A stretch of 64,000 bases of DNA from Toxorhynchites rutilus septentrionalis (lineage: Eukaryota > Arthropoda > Insecta > Diptera > Culicidae): positions 229,289,882-229,353,881 of the forward strand of contig NC_073746.1 of assembly GCF_029784135.1 (NCBI RefSeq), given 5' to 3'. Within the stretch, counting starts at the first letter, position 1; each line of letters starts with the position of its first letter. Below, in pieces: positions 40,227-54,000 of this stretch. The notes below the pieces were generated by a model. The model searched no databases. It was given only the letters and a program-made list of their open reading frames with translations, and had not been told where the DNA came from. A program made the position numbers and the translations under genes.

Positions 40227-42016
40227 CGGGATACGTCCGAACGGCATATCTGAAATTATGTTTTACCTTCCACTTCACTTTCCTTGAGCGAGAACAGAAT
40301 TTCACATCTGTCGTCTCTGACATATCAAACACCTCGGACAGAAAAACGATAGATTTCCATTGCTGCAAAGTACGTGAAATAAGAAGGTAGTCTACTCCCT
40401 GCTTTGTTCAAGTGTGGTAGGCAAAGGAAAAAAGCAAGAAATAGTAATAAACCATCGATCGAATCCAAATAAATTTTAACATTTTTTAATTTTCAAATTA
40501 TAATACAAGAACTGTCTCCAAAAATGTTTCGAAATGATGAAATAGCAGTTTACTTAATTATTTTAAAATTTAAAACTGTAAAATTATCGCACCTGTACTA
40601 TAAAAATAATGCAATCCGATAAACAAATGTGTTGAGAGGTTATATCGAAGCAGTGTCGTTCCCGTTCCCGATCCATGGAGCGAATGCATGGGATAGCTGA
40701 AAATATCTCCGATTAGTTTATCTCATTCGAAATTATTCTGTTCCGGCATCGCGGGACGTGGTACTTCAACATTTCGCTGAAGTAAACAAAACCTGTTCAG
40801 TATGAAATCGATAAAAAACCACATGAAAACTTACTTGCACTGAAAAAGCGGTATATTATCGTGTTTACCGTCGGCACGACTTGCGATTTTGTCTCTTTCC
40901 AGGATTTTTGGAACTTTTAAAATCGAGAAATATTGAAAAAACTTCAGTACTTCGAACTAATTGAGGATTTGTTATTACTAACTTCGTTGTGTGTGTAACA
41001 CATGCGCTCTCCGTGTGTATACACAGGAGATATCCCTTACCTTCTATTCTACGTACTTTGCCATTGCTGTTCCTTTCCTTCGCACACATTTGGCCGTCTT
41101 TCGGCAGCGTGTGCCGATAGAGTGCTGTCAATGGGCAAACGACAATGCGAGGAAAGGCCAAAGTCATAATTACTCAAACTGCAAGAAGAATCAGAAGAGT
41201 GTGTGTTGTGCGGGATTGAATGAAAAATTTGCTCAGTGACTGTGTCGGTGCGTCTTTAGTAGTCCCAAATTGGTCACGCGAAAGTCGCTTCTCCTACAAC
41301 AGCAGTAATTCTCACCTATTGTAAATCGAAGGAGTTTTTATTCCTTTTCTGGAATGATTAAGGATCTGATTTCCCACGGTAGAGGCATTGTAATAGGGAT
41401 CTCGTCATCAACATTACCACAGCAGCCTTCAAGGATTCAAGGAATCAATCAGCGATTGATACATAAGTAGTAGCAACAACAACGTAAATTTTAATTCAAG
41501 CGATTTACTATGGAGAAAAAGAAGGTCATTGCACAAAGTTTTGACAGCGGTAATTGCCGAATCCTTGAAAAACAGTTTGCTATGATCTCGTCTGAATGAG
41601 ATCACGTTTGACGTTTCGCGGAGGAGCTTCGTAATGAGATTCGGCTGCGCTTGTTTACGAAACGCAGCATCCGAAAACTGCGACTGAATATGATATAAAT
41701 TACTCGGGAAGAATACTCGTAGCTTTTGAATAGATTTCGGTTGTTTCGGCACGGCTTTGCAAAATTGTGAGTGCAAGTAAGATAATTGTGTAAATAGTGC
41801 CTCGCAGAAGATAATATATTTTTACTACTTCTTGAGCTGTGTGCATATGTGCGAATGTTTGTATGTATGTGAAAAAAACGAAACACAATCCTATTTGCAA
41901 GATTTCAGCAACAACCATTGTGAAGTGAAGTGAATCAAAAATCTCGTCAATCAACACTGCAAGCAAAACAAATCGCTTTCTGGTTCAATCATTGCCGGAT
42001 GATATTTGTAGCAACG
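40227..42016 (+). other. Upstream region and 5' UTR of the UBTD gene
   Basis: No other gene recognised. 40230-40400 and 40960-41250 hold short frames without known motifs. The stretch 41700-42016 before the start codon, with less repetitive sequence and CA-rich text (GCAAGCAAAACAAATCGC), is the likely 5' UTR. A GTGAGT at 41775-41780 could be a leader-intron donor. No TATA box was found near a clear initiator. Confidence 0.35.
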
Positions 42017-42098
42017 ATGGGCAACTGCATCGGCATCAATCGGAATGATTCGGAAACACTCGACACCGGATCCGCCAATGTAACCCGGCCTGTGACGG
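42017..42098 (+). CDS. UBTD2: UBTD exon 1
   Basis: ATGGGCAACTGCATCGGC at 42017 with strong context (A at -3, G at +4). The donor is GTAAGT at 42099, phase 1. An in-frame upstream ATG at 41999 has weak context. Confidence 0.85.
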
Positions 42099-45000
42099 GT
42101 AAGTTTTGAAAATGCAACGCGGAACTAAGATTTGGGCTCGATCTCTGTTTGTATTACGTTCTAATCTTCGGCGCTACTGCTGCTGTTGCCGTCGTTGTCT
42201 TTCTGTGTGGATGACCTTCAGACACTTGTTCTACCTCCTCGTGTCGTGCTCGCCGATCGTGACTGTTCGGGGAAAATGTTTTATGAATGCGTTTTGAAAA
42301 TAATAATAATCCCAGGCGCGCAAATGGCTGGAGTACGATGATGTTGAGTGATTTTGGCGATCATGTCGCAATTCAAACCCACCGAGGTGGTAAATTGACA
42401 AACGCAAACAGTTTCACATCCGTGAGAATTGAATCTTCTCGCTATTTGAAGGTCGCTTTTTGAAAGAACTAGATGACGTTTCCTTGGGCGTTATTCTTCC
42501 ACATCTAACAGTTACTTCAATGACAATCCTGGTCAAGGCCGGAAATTCTCGCGGTAAGCATTCGACGACGAATACACTGTTATTTACATAAGAAATGATC
42601 AGTATAACATGTTGTATTAAGGAGTGCCAACCAGATTTTATGCATGAACTAATTTAATAGATTTCGTGCTGTTCCCACCGTGTCTTGAAAGTAGAGGTTT
42701 AGCCATTTTCTTGGTTTACTCAAATGTAGGTGACGAACTCTCTGTTATATTACACAACTGAGCCTAGGGAGCTCGTAAGTTTGGAACACGAGGAATCTTA
42801 TTGGGGTCATAGATGCGAAAACCGCTTTTGGCGCCGGATGGCACCACTTGCTCATTCGTTGCCGTACGTTAAGACGTGACACATAAATTACGTAACGCTA
42901 AAAATGCGGTTTTGAACACCTCCCACCCTCCCTATGTCACAATAAATAACGGAAGACAAATCCCCCTCCCCCTTAAGTTACGTAACGCTAACATAATCCG
43001 TACACAAAGTCAAAGTCATTTGAAAAATTTTCATGCTACTTTGGCTTTTTTTTCTTCTTCTTTCTTTGTTTTTAAGAGGCTTTAAACTTTGCAGTTCATT
43101 CGCCTCTAGGCTTTTTTTAAGCATTGAAAATATCAAACATAAAAATCAAGTCGGAATCAAATGTTCGTACGGAAGTTCCTTATATGCAAGTAGTGACTTC
43201 GGAAGAACTTTCGACAATTTCATAGAATTAATACTCACAACTGTTGGGATTGATACTTTCAAACCATCTGGGGTTTAGCTAAGAGGAACAAGGGCTGGTA
43301 TAAATTGATGTTGATTTACACAAAAGTAACTACTCCTTGGTTCAACGCAGCAGTTCCTGTAGGAACATCTCACTACTTGCACAAGGTACTGGGATGTTCT
43401 TTCTTGACGAGAAAACCACTCGGCATAATATCATACTAATTCCGCTTCATCGATTTGAGAGTTTGCGGATTCAATATATGCTGCTTTGATGGCATATCCA
43501 TCGATCGCTAGGATAATCCAAACATCAGCTAACGATTCCCCTGAATACTCAAAATGTTTCCTTTCCAGTTCCGAATTCTTTGTTTTGAGTTTTATCCAAC
43601 CCTCATGATCATGAGGAAATATTGAACCTGCTAACATCCGGGAAAAATGAGCCATCCGACGTTCAACTCGGTTGAAGCACTGGAGTCTTGGAGCATTTGT
43701 AGCACCGAATATTGCATCAAGATTGTATTGATTGAAATGATAAATAGAAACTATCTTTTCGTCTACATTAATTATGATAACTGGCTTGATTACACCTTGA
43801 TACTGAATAATCTTGAATTCAGGCATCAGTGTTCTTCTAGCAATATATCTGCATTGTGTTTCCTTCGATTCATCAGTATCCTAGATTGGATACGATACAG
43901 TGGCGTCGACTGGGGGGTGCGGGGGCTGCGAATCGCACCCGGTACACGATTTTGGTGGTGTAGAATGAAGAAACTGCTTCTAACGAGAGACATCTTGAGC
44001 GACCATAAGATTTTGAATTATTTTTAAGATCTAGCGTCTGAACAATTGATCAGCCAAGAAGATCCTTGTTACTTCACCTCCACGATGAAGGGGAAAAGGG
44101 AAATCTTCATCTTCAACATCTTTGGCATCTTCAACAACACGGATTCCTCTCCACTGGCCTGGAGCCATGGTCCGAGGACATCCTTGCACTCTGGTCCATC
44201 AAACAAACAGGAAGCTTTTGACGTAGTACTACGTCTTTCAGGAAGGGAATCAGAAAACTGGTCACGATTTTATGAAATAAAGTTATTGTTAATGGCTATT
44301 TTCACTAAGAATGATTCCTGATGATATACATACCAATCGGTTCGGAAATTTCCCAAAATTTGTTTGATATGTCATACATTACAATTCCCTATTACCTAAA
44401 CGGTTAAACTTAATTAAAACAGGAAGCACTCCTATTTTCAAAAATTCAAATTCAAAAATTATCACGACTTTCGAATTTACGCGGGTTACGTATTGGGTTG
44501 GGGAAAAAGGAATGTCGTATATTGTCAATATATGGCAACACTTAAACATATCTTGTGTTGTACTTATCGCATCGGGTCATAATATATGGCTATTTAAAGA
44601 CGACAATCTGTGCTACAAGTGTCGTTTTGACAGTGTTGTGATATTCCTTTTCAGTTTCAAGTTATAGCGCGTCAAAGATGGAGTCCACCAAGAAAGAAAT
44701 TTGCCATATTTTACGTTTTTACTACCTGCGAGGTAAAACTGCAACGGAGGCGGCCGAAAAAAATCGTGTAGTTTATGGACCCGATACTGTTACGATTCGC
44801 ACAGCACAACGTTGGTTTGATCAATTTCGTTCGGGTGTAGTGGCTTTCGTAGATACACCCCGTACTGGTAGGTCAATCGTCGTGGAAACCGATAAAATCG
44901 TTGAAATCGCCAAGTAGACCGGCATGTGAGCACTCGCTCAATTGGCCAGGAACAGGATATAGACCATAAAACCGTTTGAAACCATTTTCAGAAGATTAAA

Positions 45001-48000
45001 TTCCAAAAAAAAAAAACTGAATGTGTGGGTGCCACACGAGTTGACGCAAAAAAATCTTTTAGACCGAATCAACGCCTGCGATGCACTGCTGAAACGGAAC
45101 GAACTCGACCCATTTTTGAAGAAGATGGTGACAGGTGATGAAAAGTGGATCACGTACGACAACCTAAAGCAAAAAAAGTAGTGGTCGAAGCGCGGTGAGC
45201 CGACCCAAACCATCGCCAAGCCCGGATTGACGACCAGGAAGGTTTTGCTGTGTATTTGGTGGGATTGGAAGGGAATCATACACTATGAGCTGCTCAACTA
45301 TGACCAGACCCTCAACTCGGTTCTCTACTGTGAGCAGCTTGACCGTTTGAAGTTGACCAGAAGCGGCCAGAAAAGATCAATAGGAATGGTGTTGTTTTCC
45401 ACCAGGACAACGCACGGTTTCACACATCTTTGATAACCCGCCAGAAGCTACGGGAGCTCGGATGGGATGTCCTATTGCACCCACCGTACAGTCTCAGGTT
45501 ACGTCTTCCTTCGGGAGGGAAATAAAATACTGTTGCCTCGGTTCATGAGTTGTTGAGTCTGATAGGTAGGAACAGGTGGAGTCGCCTCCCTGATGTCGGT
45601 GATTGGCACTGAAGTGGCGGAAATAGGTCGACAAAAAATTTGCGAAAGAAGAAAAAAAATGTGTCCATTCCACCTAAAAACCCATCAATGTCTTTGTTGC
45701 TTCTCAAACTCGTAAAACGAAGCTCAATGTCATCAACGCAGATGGTGGTGATGGAACAGACATACAAACGACTGTTGGCGTGTATACGTGAATTGCAAAA
45801 AGACTACCATGATAACTGTTAAAGTTATAATACCAATAATAAAAACTACGCTTATGATGCTTGCTTGATATTCTCGTGCTCGTTGTATTGTTCTCGCAAG
45901 GGAGAGAATCAATGACGTCTCAACCATCTTCAGCTGATTCTACAAAACTACGTCTTTTTCCACTCCACTTCAACATTCTTCTGGAAAGCTATTTAAAATA
46001 TGTCGATGCACTCTAAAACAATATCCGAAGTGATAAAGATTTAAATTCCATAATATAATTCCGTAGTTCAACGTCGAAAAAGCGGTCGTGTCCTAGGCAT
46101 AACCCCTTACAATTTTTTGTTAAGTTATGTTTTGTAAATAGATTTATATGTATTTAATTTTTGTGTCATTTATGGTCCATTTTTTATGTATTAATTTTGA
46201 CGTAGGACTAAAATCGTTTCAGTAGCTTAAAAATTGCTTTAAAACAGGATTGATGATTGATGACGGACGCAAGATCAAGGCAAGAAACCGTCATCGCGAA
46301 TCTGCATGTATTGCTGTGATTTCTTTTATTCGCTTGCAAATGCACTCGAGCAAAGGAAGATTTGCGCATTCGGTTCCCGTATTGCAATCATATCCAAGAG
46401 TTCTTATCCTGCTTCCGCGTGGAGTGGTCATGAAAATTTTCGTGTATTATTCCCACGAGAACAACATATAATTATGTATCAAACTTTATCAGGTGCTTTT
46501 GCAAAACCACACAAACCCAACGGTTTTTTCTGGACCATCAACAAGTTCGAAATAGTTGAATTTTATGTTAATAACAATTTCATACTCATACTCATCCAAT
46601 TACACACTAATAAGGAAAACTTTCAGCAATCTTTAAAAATATGAATTCATTCATTCATTGAGAATTGATTCAGATGCAATTTGTAACAAATGATTACAGA
46701 GCAAGTGACAGTCCTACGTCTACCTTGCGGTTATATTACAGATAACACCTACTTCTAATTTTATGTTTCATGTTTTATGCCTCTCCGATGACATAACAAT
46801 ACGAAGCAGAGTTGCCAACCTTCCAGCTTTTCCTGGCCAGCAAAAGACTTTTTTGAATTTTTACACTTTTATTCAGTTTTTTTGACATTTTTAATGTTTT
46901 ACTCCCCAAATTAAACCCTGTTCTACCAGGAATCTATTCCGCTCCATTCACATTGGAAAACTTATATTATAACAAAATATATATTAGATTGGGGAAAAAG
47001 TTATCCATTATTTTCTCATTGGCTGGCTTTAGTGATCAATATCTCGCGTAATATTGATCATAACATTTCCAGTTTAGGCTCGTTACAAAGGTGGCTTTTC
47101 ACATTAAAAAATATATTTTGTTGTTTTTTTGTTTGTTCCATTCAGTTGTGAGTTACAGAGTGTTAACAATGGAGGTCAACAAATAAAAATTCGGTACATT
47201 TTACACTTTTTATTTTATAAATGCGAAAAAGCACGTCAGGCCGCTGAAATTGTGATTGGTGTTTATGTTGCCGATTAGAGTGCCAATGTTTATGGTGCCG
47301 ATTAGAGTGCCAATGAAACTTCATTAAAAATGTTGATTCCCGCGAAAACTACCCTATGCAAAATATCAGCTCAATCGGACTTCGTTTACTAGTGTCGCAC
47401 AGCGGTCAAAGTTTGAGTTTTTTGAAAACCGAAAAATCACCCAAGGAGAGTAAAGGAAATCGGGGTTTTCTAAATTTTTTTTTGATGCTAAATGTCTTCA
47501 AATTGTATGAAACGTCGAGATCCACTGTCATCTCGAAAAAAATTTCTTGTCAAAAATCGACGCTCTGGGACGTTTTTTTGGAATACGAGGCAAAACATAT
47601 GATTTAGGGTGCCAATGACTCCCTGCGAAATGTTGATTTGCACGATAAAATACGCTCTGCAATGTATTAGCTTATACGGACTAGAAGGATTTTTCGATAT
47701 TTGATTTCCTTGAAAAGTTACAGCCACAAGTATGAGGTTATCTCAATGGATAATGTATTGCTGTACGAATTTTTAAACGCATTTTTCTTGAAACCATTTT
47801 TTTTCAGCTGGTGGTATCGATATCTCAGGAACTACTCGACCGATTTGACTGAAATTTGAAAAAAATCATTTTAGGGTGGTCCAAAAAATCAACCTTTTCC
47901 CCCTTTTTTCATAAATTATTTTTTTCAAAGTAATCTGAATCGGTCTAGTATTCCGAAAGTTAGGATTTTTCATTTTTGGGAAAAGGAAAAAAAAAGATTT

Positions 48001-51000
48001 TTGTACCATCGGTTGATTTCAAAAAACCATAACATAAAGAAACACTTTTCTGATTTGTGGATATGTTATGTAAAAACTCAGCTTTCAAGAAATATTAAAA
48101 AATATAGTCCCCTTGGTCCCGGAACCATGAAAACCATAAAAAAACAAATACAATCAATAATAATGGAAACAAAACCCAATTTGTTTGCAAGTGTAATAGT
48201 TTTGTAAAGTGTAATATTTCATTTCGTTTAATTTTATATGTCGATCATCGAAATCGGTGTAGTAGTTCAAACGTAATGAATTTTTGAAAAAAGTTATTTT
48301 TGGAAATAACAGAAAGTGGGTTATATCTATGGTATAACCGCAATGGTGACGTAGGACTATCGTTGATTCAGTGATCCTTTGTTTGAAGTTGAATCTGAAT
48401 CCATTCTGAATGAATGAATAAATGAATATTTGGGGGACTTCGAAAATGAGAGCGTTACGTTGGAGGTACAAGGTTTTATGCATCCAATATTGGATACGAA
48501 AATATCCTACTGATGGGGAAGAATAATCTTCAGAAGCTATTGCGATTGATTAAAAAATCACAAAACCAAATGTATTTGGTCACAGTGTTACATGGATAGA
48601 AAACATTCAAATAAACTCTTTCACATGAATGTAATTTTAAATTCCCAGAGGAACTGGCAGATTATTTTCAGTAACGATTAGATATTTCCACATTTTCCTC
48701 GATACTGGAAGCCCACCAGTGGTTAATGCTAATTCGATAACCACCTGTTAATAGCACTTGATTGAAAAATATTTGATCACAGTGTTACATGGATAGAAAA
48801 CATCAAAATAAACTCTTTCACATGAATGTAATTTTAAATTCCCAGAGGAACTGGCATATTATTTTCCGGATCTTTCTCGATGTTGAATGGCATCCAAACG
48901 GATAGAATTCCGTGCGTGTATGTGTGTGTGTAGCGGCTGCTTCGATGGTCACCTTCTCTTCTCCTGAAGGATCGGCTTCTCTGTGCTCCCTCACAGTTTC
49001 AAACAAACTGCTCGCGTTTCAGGGCAGATCTCGATCCTTCGCCGTTCAGCATCCTCAGCAACGATGTTGTCTTGTCGATGTCCTCACGAAAAATGAATGC
49101 GTCTCACCACCAGAATATCGCTTAAGTATGCTTTTTGTGCGTGATTGAATCGAGAGAAGGCGTGGTTTACGATGGCAATTTGGAAGGCAAACTAGAGGGG
49201 AATGAACTCTCTGAGCTCGGAACTTTCGGCGACTGAGCAATAATCGATTGCGGGCGCATACAATATTGGATACGGAAATATCCTACTGATGGGGAAGAAT
49301 AATCTTCAGAAGCTATCCTGTTAATTGTGATTGATTGAAAAATCACAAAACCAAATGTATTTGGTCACAGTGTTACATGGATAGAAAACATTAAAATAAA
49401 CTCTTTCACATGAATGTATTTTTAAATTCCCAGAGGAACTGGCAGATTATTTTCAGTAACGATTAGATATTTCCACATTTTCCTCGATACTGGAAGCCCA
49501 CCAGTGGTTTATGCTAACTCGATAACCATCTGTTAATAGTACTTGATTGAAACATATTTGATCACAGTGTTACATGGATAAAAAACATTCAAATAAACTC
49601 TTTCACATGAATGTATTTTTAAATTCCCAGAGGAACTGGCAGATTATTTTCCGGATCTTTCTCGATGCTGAATGGCATCCAAACGGAAAGAATTCCGCGC
49701 GTGTATGTGTGTGTAGCGGCTGCTTCGAGATCTTCCCGGGGAACCGTTTGTGGAATCACTCTTCTCCTGATGGATTCATGTCTGGCCTAAGGTGCACAAA
49801 CAGGCTCTTGGTGACACCGTTCATCAGCGCTTTCATGATAAACGAAGAGCTTCACCATAACAGCGACAACATGCTCCAATCGCTATTCAATTAGAACTGA
49901 GTGGATTTCCGAGCGGCGCTCGCTTATATACCGATTGGTGATTTCAATAGACTGTTTTGAAAGCAATTTTAAGACTATTGAAACAAGTTTTTGGATCAAA
50001 AAGTAACAAGTATAGAATGCGTAGATATTTTATCTTTCGAATGAAGTGTTTATCATACCATTTCGTTCAGTTGTTTAGGAGCTATTAACGCTCAAAATCT
50101 CGGTCTCCGGCGTAACGCTTTCGTTTTCGAAACTTTGATTTTACACCCCGGTATAGAAATGAAAGCCGTAGTCCTACGTCAAAAAGGGGAATTTTTTTTC
50201 ATTATTTCCCGACCATTCGGACAGATGTTCCCTCTTAATGATAATTAAATCACGATAACAGACTAGCCGTCTCAATAGTCGGGATTCAATCCGTTCGAGA
50301 GTTTGGAAAATTGATAACTCTTTAGTAGAAAGTTCCGGGGACCCTGAAAAGGTTTAATGGCTTGCGTGGTTTTGAAGAACCATTTCGAGAAGCAACGATT
50401 CTTTCTTGCCTTTGCGAGAACAATACACTAATTGATCATATGTCGCAATTTGTTTCTTTATATCAGTGCACGCAATGTACTGAGAATTTAACGAGAGACA
50501 TCTTCCGTGCATCGCCATTTAACAACCGTCAAACATCGCAAAAATGACCGTTTATGAAAAATCGTTTCCCGTCTCTTTCCCGTTAACAAAGCAGGGAGCT
50601 TGTTGCATCAAAACAGAGCCGATGCGCATGACAGCAAATACGAATGGCAACTAAAAGTATCAAAGGTATGCTATTCACATCTACAGGAAATGATAAAGTT
50701 CTATGTTTCGCGTAACGAAAACAAGCAAAACACACAAAGCCAAACACTGATGGCTTGAAGCGACCTATAATCATTTGCACTCTTCTCTTTTTTCACCTGC
50801 TCCACCATGGCTCGGATGATTGTGTTAATTGCAATGCCAGATGCACTTCAAGTGAAATATTCGCTAGCGTTCATAGCTCGAGAGGAAACATAAAACACAA
50901 AACGAGCAGAATAAACGACCTTTGTTGTTTGGGGCACAGAAAGATTTTGAGAATTTCCCTTAGAGGAGATGCAATATTTATACGCTAGCGACAGCTTACT

Positions 51001-54000
51001 TACTATGCAAGGGTGGAATTAACTTCGCAAATATTCTCTTTTCGCTATCCCCCTTCGTTGTTTATATTCTAGCTGCTGCATAAGTTGCCCGTTATAGACA
51101 GCTCTGTTGGGACAGAACAAATGTATGGGGAAATGGGAATGCTTCCGATTTTCACCAATATAAACGGTATAGAGACTATGGGATTGTAATGTATAGCATA
51201 TCAAACAAATCTTAGAAATTTGATTTCTATTCGATTGGTATGCAAATCGTTAAAATCCGATCACAGAAAAATTAGTTATTAACGTTAACTTTATTTCATA
51301 AAAACGTGACCTGTTTTCTGATTTGACACCCTCAATGTAAGATGTAGTCCTACGTCAAAAAATAGTGATCCTTTACGATCCTCTATTGTAAGCCAGATAT
51401 AATTTGGTGCACAATATGCGTAGTTTAATTAGTTTTGTCTACGACGAAAATGAGTTTCTGTTTTATTCTTAAGAATTACATCAATTGATAAATACGAATA
51501 CTAAATTTTATATTCAAATGAACCTGATTGATACTATTTCTCAATATTTGTCTTTATTGTTCCTTCAATTGACTTATCAATATCAACTAATACTTCTTCT
51601 TAACTGGCACTAACGTTCCTAAATGAACTTCGCCGTCTCAACGTAGTATTACTTGCGTCACAGTGACCACAGTGCAAGTCAGAGGAAATTTCTTTGACGA
51701 AAAATCCCTCCGACCAGAACGGGAATCGAACTCGAACCCCCGGCATGTTAGGTGTGACGCTAATCACTTGACTACGGGAACAACAAATACACATAGTTTA
51801 TTTTGCAAATGTTTTGCCCAATACTGTGTGCCACAGGGTTTGCAATTATGTCATTTTTTCTTTTACCCTATTATAATCAATACTTTCATACAATACAAGA
51901 ATTGTCTTTTCTTTTTAAAAGCCCTCTTGAAAAGGGTTTAGCCGTTTGCCTTATTCTATCGAGCATTGAGTTTTTTAGCCGATTGTCTTTTGATATAATT
52001 TAATCAGTAAAACCCACCTATCCGTTAATAAACATATCAATATTTACTTCCATCACACATACATAGCTATTGATGCGGTAGAGGGAATTCGAATCCAAAA
52101 CTTGCAACACGAACGTGAACGATTAGCTTAACGTTGGACGAACGGTGGATGATAATCGAATGTAAGAAAAAGCTGCTTTTAAGCCGAGATTCAACTGAGG
52201 CAACTTTGCATAATGCCGCAGGCTGCATTTACGAACAGTCCTTCGACATAGGTGACGTGAAAAGTGTCGTCTCTTCTCCGACAGCCATTGGATCGGTGCG
52301 GCTTGCCGTTCAGTGTTGCCACAGTGGAACACCATCTTCAAAAGCATCAATGAGATCCGCACATTGTAGCCACGATTCTCGTCGCCATCCGAATCAGTCA
52401 ACTGCATCATTGTTTTGGAATAGAACGTGAAGGTGGAAAATATTCAATTTATTATTATTTATGGATGTTGTTTTGCAACCTCTGCACTTCAAAGGATTTG
52501 CGGCATGGGATCCAAAAAGTGTTACTACGTAAAAATCTACATCTATGAAATTGAGTCAGCAAAGATTTCAACTAATTGATTTGAACATTATTTAATTTAT
52601 GTTAGATTTTACATTCTAATCGAATATTGTGAAGCCAACGCTTTCGACTTATTTTAATAATAATTGCCTCTGTTGGATAAATCGCCAAAAAGATCGTATG
52701 TATGAAATCAATAGTTTCGTACCGAATTCTTCTCCCACTTGCCCCGAAATGCATCCAAACCGTGGCGGCTTTGGATTATCCAAATCAGTCGAAACCTAAC
52801 CATTCATCATCATCATGGTCAGCCAGAATGGAAATACGTTCTGTTTTGTTCCGAGCACATCGGCGAAATACCAACGTAAAAGCGCGCTTCCGCTTGAATC
52901 GAGGTGGTAATTATGGAAGGCTAACTGTGCTTTTCTGTGTTTCAACAAACCGAGCGGTGGGTAAATGAATGAAATATGCCGCGTTTGTGTACGGACTGGA
53001 AATTTCTGAATGATAGTCGAAAATCGATTGTGTAAAGCCCCAAATGTTGTAGTTTTTGAAATTCACATTGTGATAATGAGAAAATAATTTTAGTTTTGTG
53101 ATAGTCAATTCGAATAAAATGTACTTCCCGACAACAATTATGGTGTAATTTTGGTTGATACTATTCTTGCTGTTCATTTCAAATGTTCCGATTTGTTCTC
53201 GAATTGATTGAAGTGAGCAAAGTCTATCTGCCGATGCCAAAGGAATAATATTTGATTCATGACCATTTTCATTCGTTCTATCGTGCATTCAATGACTCTG
53301 GGAACCAAATCACAGTTCGTTTTCATGATATTATGAATCCTTGTGTCCTAATCTTACCTGATTGTCTATTATTGGAAGAAGCTATTACTTAATGATCGTC
53401 TTTTTTATTAAAAACTAGCTGACCCGGCGAACTTTATTCCGCCCAAAATTAATTTTTGTATATGAATTCTTCCAAACATTCACGTTTTTTGACTAAGCGA
53501 ACGTTCGTGGGTCCAATCGCAGAACTCTTCATTGATTACTTACCCTTTGACCCTTCACAATTTAATTTTACTATAAATTTCCTAGTACTTCTACTGAAAT
53601 TCGTCACTATAATATAATATTATTTTCAGACACAATTCTCAAGATTCTCTAATCACTTGCAAATAACATGTTTCGTCGTTGCATGGAATACATGTCTGAC
53701 ACAGAGAATAATACAAAATAAGGACAGCTCAAATCGGACCATTCCTTCATCGGGCTTTGCGCTTAGCAACATATTTATTCTTACATTTTTATTTACATAG
53801 ATAGATAGAAGATATAGGAGTGCGTTATTTTACCTGAAAATCCGTTTTCACCTCCGAATAAAGGTCAATTTCGTTAGTGAAAACATCGAATGGACCAACG
53901 CCGCATTTGAACATATGGGTATTAAATTTTCCGATCTTCCTTCAGAGTTTTCCGAAAATTTTCCGATTTTTCTCTCCATTATATTGATCTATGGGTCGAG

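Noticed and set aside
52123..52430. Overlapping sense and antisense frames of about 95 codons
   Set aside because: No recognised domain, no splice or promoter context; left as unassigned intron sequence.
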